The position numbers and the translations under genes were made by a program. From Candidula unifasciata (Eukaryota; Mollusca; Gastropoda; Stylommatophora; Geomitridae), in assembly GCA_905116865.2 (NCBI GenBank), contig CAJHNH020006990.1, forward strand, positions 62,001 to 126,000: 64,000 nucleotides of DNA, read 5' to 3'. Positions within the stretch are counted from its first letter, which is position 1. Each line of letters opens with the position of its first letter. A model generated the notes under the pieces. That model was not told the origin of the DNA. It saw only the letters and a program-made list of their open reading frames with translations, and did no database searches. Shown here piece by piece: positions 47,770-64,000 of this stretch.

Positions 47770-48246
47770 AACTTGACCTTGACAATTTGATCATTCTTTG
47801 GCAAGCTAGTATTTTAATTACAATTCTTCAGGAGAAAAACTTTATATTTAACTGACCCCATACAAAGGAGATCTATAAAGTTTCCAGGAAAGTCCAATAT
47901 TCTAGGGTTGCTATGTCAATTTAATTACTTAAGTAACAGAAGATTCGATGCAAATCAAACTTTGCAAATTTATTAAATACAGATCACCACCAATACAGTG
48001 CATATATGAGTTTGTAGGATAGTTGATTTATGTCTCCAAAGAAACAACCACATTGTAAAATTGAAGATTTTAAAACAACACATGAGTTAATTAATGCTGA
48101 TAAACATTTCCTGTATAACTGAAACACTGTGAAAAAAATAATTGTACATTTGATAAAACTTATAGTCTATGCCATCTAGTGTTTGTCAGCGTGTCTGCAA
48201 AGTTTTGTCACATCTTCCAAATCATTTCTAATATTGTAGCTGTCTA

Positions 48247-48250
<4 letters not shown>
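47770..48250. other. Intergenic, no gene seen
   Basis: AT-rich. gccatctagtgtttgtcagc at 48172 is followed by sequence leading into the CT array. Nothing recognised. Confidence 0.35.
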
Positions 48251-48319
<69 letters not shown>

Positions 48320-48350
48320 TTCTCTCTCTCTCTCTCTCTTTCTCTCTCTT
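48251..48350. repeat. (CT)n microsatellite
   Basis: About 100 bp of CT with two interruptions (cacattctct, ctttctct). Confidence 0.95.
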
Positions 48351-48469
48351 GGTCCCATTGCCTTTTTTCTTCATAACTTTACTGGTTGTTATATTCTCAT
48401 TACATTTCTACAACAAGAAAGGGAAATGTGTGTAGTTTTGTGTGTGTCTTGTCTTGTCTTGTCTTGTCC

Positions 48470-48990
48470 ACAATTGCCTCACAGCGTAGTGGGGAGTCGC
48501 AGTTTTCTATCCTGGGCCAGGTGTGTTGCATGTGTTGTTGTTAGTCCGTGTTGCCTCAGGATCTCTGATATATTGTCTATCCATCGTACTCTCGGTCTGC
48601 CTCTTGCTCTAGGGCAGTAGTGTTGTTCGTTGTATGCTCGTAGAGGCAGTTGGTCGGTTTGCATTCGCATCAAGTGGCTAAACCACTCGATTTGTTGCTT
48701 CTTTATGTATTGCAGGCATGGTGTGGTTCCTACAATTGATCTAATGTTCTCGTTCCGAACTCTGTCTCTCCTTGTGACATTGGCAGCCTTACGTAAGCAT
48801 CTCATTTCGCACGTCATGATCTTTTTCTCCTGTGCTCTTGTTAGGGACCAGGTTTGGCATTGGTAGCAGAGGGTTGGTATGTAGTCAGTATGTTGGTGTG
48901 TAGTCAGTTCTAATCCTGATTTTTGGAAGCAAATTATATACAGACTGATCTTAAGAACAATCAAAATTACACCTAAGTTGAAAGTTACAA
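48470..48990 (-). mobile_element. LINE RT C-terminal fragment
   Basis: The minus strand encodes LCYQCQTWSLTRAQEKKIMT, CEMRCLRKAANVTRRDRVRN, IEWFSHLMRM, RARGRPRVRWIDNI. This is the LLYGxExW...ATEMKxLRxxxGxTRxDRxRN...WxGHxxRM...GRPRxRW ladder that follows the RT core. The frame is open for 178 residues, longer than most pieces here. Confidence 0.82.
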
Positions 48991-49044
48991 CATATAAACA
49001 AATTATATGCTGCATGATATATTTCTTTAGTACATGTTAAATAT

Positions 49045-49290
49045 TTATCTTCTTCTTCTTCAGCATTCCGAGCTCATGAGGTTTATTAATGAAGATATCA
49101 CCTGCCTCCATTCATCTCTCTGGTTGGCCTTCTCTTTCCAGTTGATGACACCAAATGTTTGCAGGTCTGTCTGGATACTATCTCTCCATCTTCTTCTTGG
49201 TCTGCCTGGTGGTCTACAAACATTCATCTCCCTTGTGTATACAGTTTTTACTTCTCTGTCATCTGACATTTTAAATACTTATGTTTACAT
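49045..49290 (-). mobile_element. LINE 3' end fragment
   Basis: The minus strand encodes VCRPPGRPRRRWRDSIQTDL, ERANQRDEWRQVI-like tail and ISSLINLMSSEC, then a GAAGAAG tail. Confidence 0.75.
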
Positions 49291-49294
49291 AAAA

Positions 49295-50685
49295 TGGAAA
49301 ATATAGATTATGTATCACTATGCTTTTTCGCAGGCTGTTGTAAAACTTTAAACTTTTTCAGAACTAAGCAACTCACTGCAGGTACCCACAAGATGCAACT
49401 TTCCTTTTTCCAGTTGACTCCATGTCACATGTCTCTCTCTTAAAACCAGAGATGCCAACACACAAAAAACATGAGGCGGTGCCCCTGTACAAACTGTCTG
49501 CAATAGGGTGGGGTGTCTCAAGGGGCTTAAGCTTTGTGTGATTAATGCTAATAATCCGAACAATAATAATAAATAACATGGTTTTACAACCGTTTTCAAG
49601 CTGTACCCCTTGAATATATGTTCAAAACCCTGATGCTTTCCTGCTTCCAGTTTTTTTTTTAAATTGTTAAAAAGAGGAGGTAGACTGTCCATGAAAAAAC
49701 ACATTCTTTTTTATTAGTTTGTTTTATAAATAGTTTTAGAATATTTTGTTTACAATTAAACTAAAATCTTAGTTTCAAAATTGCTTGCCCCCCTCCCCCC
49801 ATCTGAAACTTCCTTGCCCAAAAACCACTTCCCTAAAATGTATGACTTTAAAATTACAGATTCAGGAGAAAAAAAGTCATAACACTAATATGTGCTAGGA
49901 ACAGAAAAGATTTGGACTTTGGATTTATGCCAGGGTCTGAGTTTTGCATGAACATCCTTTTTCTGGCTTATTTGTGTGCAGCTGGTGGTTCCTTTGCTGC
50001 TCAAGTAGATGCACTCCAACTTTGAAGGAAGCCCCCATTTAGTCAACTCCTATGACATGCTTGTTGGGGAGACAGTGGGACTGTTCTTGTTGTCCTCACA
50101 ATGGGGTCAGTTACCCACATGGGGCATAAGTGTTCAGAAGCAAGCAGTGCTGGGAAACCGGATAACAACTCAGAAGAAAGATTGCCTTAATGCTGCCCCA
50201 AAACATGTCTGAGAAGGCTCTGTCTGAAACATATAGTGATGCACTATGAATTAATGTCAAATTAATATATTTAGTGTACTTAGTGAAGTGGTGAACCCTG
50301 ACTGAAGTATTTAGATTATAAATAGTGTATTTTATTTTTTACTTTTGTTAAATGTGTATTTAAAAACATCTTTAAATAACTAAAGAAGCCACACTCTAGT
50401 ATTTAAAAATTATTTGCACTGATAATATAGGATAATACAAATTGTGCGTTTTAAAACATTGTACATTAAATTTATTTTAGTAATGTGAACGACTGTCTAT
50501 CAAAAAGCCAAAAACATATTATCCAACAAAGAAAGTAGCTGTGATATAACAGCTTAGAGGTCTGAATAAATGCACACACAAAAGCAGCTAATAAGTGCAT
50601 GCAATATTCATACCAACTTTGTGCTCTCAATGCCAGACATGGACAATCCTAGAAAAACAAACGCAAAATTACACATGTGATGAAA
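49295..50685. other. Intergenic, no gene seen
   Basis: AT-rich. The open stretch at 50009-50215 has no recognisable domain. A poly(C) run lies near 49790. Confidence 0.4.
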
Positions 50686-50689
50686 TGAA

Positions 50690-50915
50690 TAAGAAAGACA
50701 GTGAAAACAAGAAGAAGAGATAGAGTCACCAATGAAGAGAACAGCAGACTACAAGGCAAGAGGTCGACCAAGAAAAAGATGGGTTGAGGGAATGAAAGAC
50801 CCTACAAAAACCCAGTATGACATTAATGCAGGCTATGCAACTGTAAAAAGATATGCAACTACATTTAACTCCTCTGCAATGCAGTAGGACCAAAGAAGAA
50901 ATAAAGCTTGAATAA
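50690..50915 (+). mobile_element. LINE 3' end fragment
   Basis: Broken frame with KRSTKKKMG/RGRPRKRWVEGMKDPTK-like core and NAGYATVKRYATTF, followed by gaccaaagaagaaataaagc. Confidence 0.6.
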
Positions 50916-53300
50916 CATCAATTAAAAATGTATATTTTCTAGAATGGAAACACTGTGAGGAAGAAATCTAGCTATCCAGCCTCATTATTTTAGGATCAAG
51001 AATATGTGGAGGTTTCACAATGTACACCCTAACAGAAGTGTGTGCCTTGGGACTTCCTTTACAGGTGGCCAATGTATTAGTTTATCAATGAAATGTGACA
51101 GAGATATTGAAGTGAAAATGTAAGCTTACGAAGATTGGCTGGAATGTTCAGTGCAATAGTCACTGGATATATATATATAATACTGGATTTTTAATTGATA
51201 AAGTTTATACATAAATATATGGCACATTCAAAGATTAATCTTCTAAATTTAATTTTTTTTTAAATATTTGTATGTGTGCTAAATTAGGAGGCACTTAATG
51301 TAATGGTATTTAAATAAATATACATATATTTGATAATTTATCTTACTACTTTCCTTTACAAATAGTGTGTTTTGAATATATAGTGACAATTACAAAAAAG
51401 AGTCAAAAATTTGTGAAAACTATTTTGTGTTGTTATTTAATTCAGGATACTTAAAGCCAAATATGCCCTGTGTGGACTCTTCAGTACAGGGAGATAAAGA
51501 ATAGACCCTATGCCTCCTAAAAAAACATGTAATAAATGCCAACTAATTAAGAGTGGAGAAAAGTCTAAGTGCATCTGCCTGTGAGGCGAGCAACGAACCA
51601 TCTGCATGTAAAATGATTGTGCATGCAAAATTCAAATTCTGGAACAAGGCTGAAGTCCAGAAGTGGATGAGCAATGAGAACTTTCCACCAGGTTACACCT
51701 GGTGAAAGCGAAGAAGAAAAAGAAGGAAAACCTGACAGTAATGAAGTTCAAAAACTACAAAGTTAGCCTTTGAGGGCACAGCGCTTTTAAAGGCATAGAA
51801 GTCATCATACTTGATTAAATCTTTAACAGTATAAAGTTAATTACTTGTTTATGTAATACAAATGCATTGAAGACTACATAATATAAAAGTAATTATCATC
51901 TGTTTACTATAAGATCTGCTTATATAAATTAGCAATGTAACACTTTACACAGCATTTTGATAGTTTTCAAACTTTCATGAAATCTACTGACTAGATTTTC
52001 TAAGGAAAGTTGAAATTTAGTTCTTTATTAATATCGTACACCAGATGACATTACACGACAGTCCAACATTTTAGAGGGTGGTAAGACTAGGTTTCCTGGC
52101 TTTCTGATGCTTTTAAGACCCCAAAACATCTAGAACTGGCCCTAACCCCAACCCAACTATGTCCCACGAGAGAGTGCAGCCTAGGTCCCACAAATGCATG
52201 CATCCTAGGTCCCACGACTGCATGCAGCCTATCTACCACCCTCTAAAATATAAGATTGTCCCATGACCTGTGGATTTTCCCTGTTTGGGGTAGGATATTA
52301 TTAAAGCACCTGAAGTTTCAAAGAGTTTTATTTAAACACAATTTTCCTAAAAGCTAGCATCAAATGTTATATCTGAAAATTTCTGAAAATACAGGATTTC
52401 ATGCACTCATTATCCTATTTTGTCATTTTATATCACATAGGGCTCGCAGTCAGTTTACAGCCTATCCTTTGCAGGCACTTTGATATCATGGATGGAATCT
52501 AGTCCAGCACTTTTGGCTTCTCTGACGATGCAGGACTAGACACCTAAAATAAAGAGTATTTGTAGTAATAATAATTGTCCTCACTTATCAGAAACTAGGC
52601 TACTGTTTCTCATTCAGCAGCCCTGATATGTCTATCAATGCAACTTGTGAACATATTTTACCACAACTTGACTTTAAAAAAAACCCAACAATTTGGCTCA
52701 AAGGAAAACCCCCTTAATGCATTCATATTCTGACCTCCTCAATGTGTTGCACAGGTGCAAAAACAGCCAGTAGCCTTATTTATGCATCTCGTAAACAGGT
52801 CACTTAAAAGTTTTTTTAAAGGGTGGTATTAACAGGAAACTGAACCTAACTGAAAGTATCAGTTTTGTGACATCTCGGGGCGAAACGATTAATATAGCCA
52901 AAGAATTCTGCATGTCTATTTTGTTGTTGTGTTGTGACTGTCTTTTCATTCTCAGCTACTTCAGGACAACATTGTTTCTATGTTTTTGTTCTCAAGGGGG
53001 ACAAAACTGCTTTTGTGGTGTTTAAACACTGGTATAAGAGTCACACCTTGGGGCCTTATCAAGCAATACTTCCAAAGACAGCAGTGGGAACAATATAGCT
53101 AACCTTCATTTTGGAGATAGCACACTCTCTTTTTTTTCAGGTATGTGAACACATTTAACAGTTTCATGATTCTTGAGTATCAGGGTTTGATTTATGTATG
53201 AAGTTTTTAAAAAAAAAAAAACTGCTCTTGATGTTTTAAGACAGAGGTATAAAGTCACACCCTGACTTCATCGTGTAATATTCCCAAAGACAGCCTTGGG
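50916..53300. other. Intergenic, AT-rich, no gene seen
   Basis: A possible LINE 3' tail at 51600-51760 (agaagtggatgagcaatgag, gcgaagaagaaaaagaagg) and at 52440-52545 (minus-type tail gcactttgatatcatgg). Two similar stretches (53040-53110 and 53250-53310: gtcacacc.tg...aata.t.ccaaagacagc) suggest a local duplication. Confidence 0.45.
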
Positions 53301-53309
53301 TACACTAGC

Positions 53310-53830
53310 CAACTTCCATTGTGGAGACTCATTATGTAGCAGGACCTTTGCAGAACGTAATTTTCATCATGGTCTGCCTGAAAGAAACCTCGGTCTCTTG
53401 CCAGCTTTCCTGCCTGGTGGGCTTTCATATTCAAGGAGTCACTTAAATCCTGTGCCCATCTTCATGTTGATCTGCCCCTGCTACTCCTTTCTGGTACCAT
53501 GTCTTCTGCTATTATTTGTTCCCATCCACCATGGATGATATGGGCAACATATTTCAGCTTTAAGTACAAAATGCCAATCATCCTTAATGGTCAGATCTTT
53601 TAAAATGTCAGCATTTCTTCTCTTCTTTGTCCATGGTATTCTGAGAATCCTTCTATAGCACTTCAGCTCTAAAGCCCCTATTTTCTTTTTTAAGGACTGG
53701 GAGATAGTTCACGACTCACATCCCTGGGCTGCAACAGGGAAGATGCATGCTCTCAAAATGTTTATTTTTATTTCCTTGCAGGAGCTTAACCATAGACTTT
53801 TAATACTGTTTAATCTTTGCATTGCTGACT
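53310..53830 (-). mobile_element. LINE RT C-terminal fragment
   Basis: Minus-strand frames: KNKHFESMHLPC, GAVAGxDQHEDGHRI-like (ggcacaggatttaagtgac), KPTRQESWQE, FRQTMMK. Related to 27365-27672. Confidence 0.6.
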
Positions 53831-53929
53831 GTATCAGCAAGACTGCTTGATCTTGTCATGAAGATTTCTGTAGTTATCTATATGTAAAAAGTTCTCCATT
53901 GTCATGTGAAATGTGCAGGTAGGACACAT

Positions 53930-54240
53930 CAAGGTAATATTCGGTGTAGACAAAGGATTTTTTCACGTGGACTTCTAGTAATGTTTCCAGGTCACTGGGT
54001 AATAAGATCGTACCCCAGAGTGTATTGCTGCACAAGTAAAAAAGTCCCTTGGCAGTTGAAAATTGAAAAGAGTAGCCTGACCAAATTTGGAGTTAAAAAT
54101 CTACCCAAAGTATTTCAGGATCCTCGCTTGTGTCTTTCGGACTCAGACTTGAGATAGAAGTAGAACAGAGCACTTATGGGTTTATACTCTTGTGTCGTGA
54201 TGATAATCCATTGTATAAACCTAACTTTGCATTACTGTCG
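53930..54240 (+). repeat. SINE family C, 3' part
   Basis: ttgctgcacaagtaaaaaag, tcccttggcagttgaaaatt, gtatttcaggatcctcgctt, cggactcagacttgagatag, cagagcacttatgggttta, ataatccattg. Confidence 0.8.
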
Positions 54241-54399
54241 CCTTCCTCCTTGTGGAGACTGATTACAATTAATTTGTTAGTTTTCATGAAATGTAATCTA
54301 TAAAATAAACAGACAAATAAATGGTAGCTAGGTGGCTAGCAATCTTGCCTGTTGACTCAGTAGTCTGTCTGTCAAAACTTAAAAAAAATAAATGTCACT

Positions 54400-54622
54400 A
54401 CTGTCTGTTTTACCACTTTTTATACCAGTGTAGACAGAGATAACTTGAGCCTGAGGATATCGAGCCATCTGGCTAGTGCTGTTGACACGGACTGTGCAGG
54501 TTAGGATGTTTAATTTTGCCCCCGACAGAAAAACTCCATCACCTTACCGGGGGTCGAACTCGGGTCTCCCACATGAGAGCCCAATGCTGTAATCCCTCAG
54601 CCAGCCACTCCTCTATGACTCA
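54400..54622 (-). repeat. tRNA-derived SINE, family D
   Basis: The minus strand has a good tRNA-like head: ggagtggctggctgaggga (A-box like) and ggagacccgagttcgacccc (B box GTTCGACCCC). A body unlike families A-C follows. Single copy here. A separate partial head lies at 54325-54365. Confidence 0.7.
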
Positions 54623-55029
54623 GTAGTCATAGGGTAGAATTCCAAACAAGATTAATTTTACAAATAAATTTAGTTGTAAATGTTGACCCATTCACCATAG
54701 TTACTAGGAAATGTTCTGGTTAACTCTTACAGTGCCAGAAGATCATAACTGACGCCTGAATAAAGCAGTAAGGATGACAACAAAAGCTTAGGTCTGATGC
54801 ATCCACAGGGACCAGACACACAGCACTTTGTGTAAGACTTGTGTTGTTGGATGGATTTAGCTTACATGACTAAACTTCTGAGGTACAAAACATATTGACT
54901 AGTTCACATGAGTGATATCTAGTTCACATTTGCATTGTTTGTGACTGAAAGCATTAAGTAAATGTCAGCTTGATGTTGGCCACACCACTGAATGAATGCT
55001 GACTGGTCTTGGAAATATGTGCCTAGCAT

Positions 55030-55345
55030 GCAGCGAAGCATGGAAAACAAACACTTCACATGTATATTATTGCCATGGAATGTGTTGTAAAGAAGAGGCA
55101 CATCAGGAAGGGAATGAGAATGAAGGAAACAATTATTGCAGAAAGGATGATAGCCGAGCATCTGAGAAGAAACACACTAAACACAAATGTTGACGACAAT
55201 GGTCCTGAAATCTCATGCTATAATTATGGAAGACTTTTCTTAATGTGGGCAGGTCTTGCCAGTCACACTCGCCATCGGCTGTGAGTCCTACACCTCCCCA
55301 TAGCACAATATAACACTATTATCTGGAAAGACGGAAAGGTGCCAG
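55030..55345 (+). mobile_element. LINE 3' end with C2H2-like finger
   Basis: EKRHIRKGMRMKETIIAERM, AEHLRRNTLNTNVDDNGPEI, SCYNYGRLFLMWAGLASHTR, HRL-stop. Matches the CxxCGRxFxxxxGLxSHxRxH finger that ends many animal LINE proteins (here the second Cys is Tyr). It ends at the TKFC poly(A) region. Confidence 0.75.
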
Positions 55346-55357
55346 TAAATCAATCAT

Positions 55358-55363
55358 TTTATT
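55358..55363 (-). terminator. Poly(A) signal for TKFC
   Basis: AATAAA on the minus strand, about 105 bp after the TKFC stop codon. It is the first canonical hexamer downstream. The cleavage site itself is not visible. Confidence 0.6.
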
Positions 55364-55468
55364 GCTACAAATAACAGATGTAAACGAGTAACTGTTAAGG
55401 ACATCAACAAAACAAGGTCATGGCTTTCAGAAAGCAAACTTACAGATAATGAACATTCTCATGCAAGT

Positions 55469-63045
<7,577 letters not shown>

Positions 63046-63439
63046 CTGCAGATTATGTTTACAACAATAATTATCACACATAACTTGATGATTTTCCTTC
63101 TCCACCCCATAAAAATGTTATCAAAATATTTTTTTACAATAAATGTGGAAACACTGGAAGAACTTCAACAGTATTTGTAGTAGTGATGGTGACATGCTTC
63201 GAGTGCAGTCCATAGGATAATCATGAACATTTGTTATATTAAAAACACTAATTGTGTGCCATCACCACATTGAAGGTTGGCGACATCTACCTACTGGTGT
63301 CTTTGGGAATATTTGGTGTTGAGGCCCAAATCTTTTCCATGGTGCAACTCTTGAACCACTGAAAACCATGAGGTGGCACGATTAGATTTTTATGGACAGG
63401 AGATATTGGTACAGCTGTTAGTGATCAGGGTATCTAATC

Positions 63440-63605
63440 AACACTCTATACTCAGAGGAAAGGCAAGATGGACATATAATGAAACTGCTACAGGCACCAT
63501 CAGAATTGCAAATCTTTGATGGCTGCTAAAGATAAGGATGGAGCACTTATTGAAATGTCCAGGCTGCTGTGATATCAGTTCGAAGCTAAATGCTCAACCA
63601 TGAGA
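63440..63605 (+). mobile_element. LINE RNase H 3' fragment
   Basis: gaggaaaggcaagatggaca, gaaactgctacaggcaccat, cagaattgcaaatc, tggctgctaaagataagg, cactta..gaaatgtcca. Matches the end of 22310-22860 (GKARW..NQT-GTIGI-GTL-LLLK-G). Confidence 0.65.
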
Positions 63606-63799
63606 ACACTTTTTCTGTTTCATTAATTAAAAACAAAGATTTGTGGGCATTGTTGGAGGAGAAATACTTGAAATTTTAGAAATCAAACTCACAAATTTGA
63701 TGTGAACAGAGAAAGGTGAAGACAAAGATAGATATATGAAAAATTTGGTTACATGTCAAAATTGAGACAAAAACAAACATCAGATCTCTGAGACAAGTG

Positions 63800-64000
63800 A
63801 TTGTGTGAGATGACATATAATGAACATACACTCTTAATGGTGTACCACAATATAAATCAATAAATGGGACTAGTTATCAATAAAAATAAGACAGAAAACG
63901 AGATAATAACTAGACAGGGAAAGGATATAAACTCTGGCCACATACAAGTCGATAATATGAAAATCAGACGAACATAAAGTACTTGGGTGCAAACTTCAAC
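63800..64000 (+). mobile_element. LINE RT fragment running off the right edge
   Basis: GLVINKNKTENEIITRQGK, INSGHIQVDNMKIRRT and, after a one-base shift, KYLGANFN. It matches the GLxINxxKTExMxxxR...xxxFKYLGxxFx segment after the RT catalytic core; it may continue beyond 64000. Confidence 0.7.

Noticed and set aside
48176..48358. Arg/Glu alternating frame
   Set aside because: Translation of the (CT)n run.
53040..53330. Possible LTR pair from the two related stretches with ccaaagacagc
   Set aside because: Similarity covers less than 100 bp and there are no TG...CA ends or internal coding parts.
54540..54620. A genuine tRNA gene on the minus strand
   Set aside because: The A and B boxes are good, but the acceptor stem does not close and SINE-like sequence follows the head.

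Overview
This is a repeat-rich animal genome window with no prokaryotic features. Coding sequence is split into short exons with GT/AG borders and introns up to about 14 kb, embedded in SINEs, LINE fragments, DNA transposons, an LTR retrotransposon, minisatellites and long AT/CT runs. The repeat mix and the two host genes would fit a lophotrochozoan, perhaps a gastropod mollusc. That is inference; nothing here fixes the species.

Two host genes are supported, both on the minus strand and both cut by the window edges. (1) A cathepsin F-like cysteine protease gene runs from 37303 down to 1909. Nine exons join in phase into 439 residues: signal peptide, two cystatin-like domains, I29 propeptide of the ERFNAQ type, and the first part of the C1A peptidase with the active-site Cys. 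The His and Asn exons lie beyond the left edge. (2) The last five exons of a triokinase/FMN cyclase (TKFC) gene run from 63045 down to 55469, ending at a stop codon with a poly(A) signal downstream. The 5' two thirds of this gene lie beyond the right edge.

Intron 8 of the protease gene (1990-15889) is the most structured part. A LINE on the plus strand was hit by a 712-bp TTAA-flanked MITE (3844-4555) and by a piggyBac element (5486-15202, matching 14-bp TIRs, TTAA target sites). The piggyBac element in turn holds a 7.15-kb Ty3/gypsy-type LTR element (6182-13332) with two 1322-bp LTRs. In that LTR element's pol, integrase comes BEFORE reverse transcriptase (PR-IN-RT-RNH), a copia-like order known from the Gmr1 group; the RT core is deleted. 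Just left of the LINE, a 44-bp minisatellite (11.4 copies) carries the GNE-ADRLAG motif of a LINE RNase H domain.

Region by region: 1-2000 tandem repeats and protease exon 9; 2.1-15.8 kb nested transposons; 15.9-20.5 kb protease exons 8-5; 20.5-24.9 kb mariner remnant, RNase H fragments and a foldback MITE; 24.9-26.9 kb exons 4 and 3 around a 59-bp satellite; 27-37 kb SINEs, LINE tails, four-copy foldback MITE family with 8-bp target duplications, a SPIN-like hAT remnant and exons 2 and 1; 37.3-55.4 kb intergenic, mostly LINE/SINE debris and tandem repeats; 55.4-63.1 kb TKFC exons with a SINE and large AT arrays; 63.1-64 kb LINE debris, running off the edge.

The two genes act in different processes (lysosomal proteolysis; fructose/glyceraldehyde and FMN metabolism), and their adjacency implies no shared job. 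All exon calls come from reading frame, splice consensus and family resemblance, not from transcript evidence.
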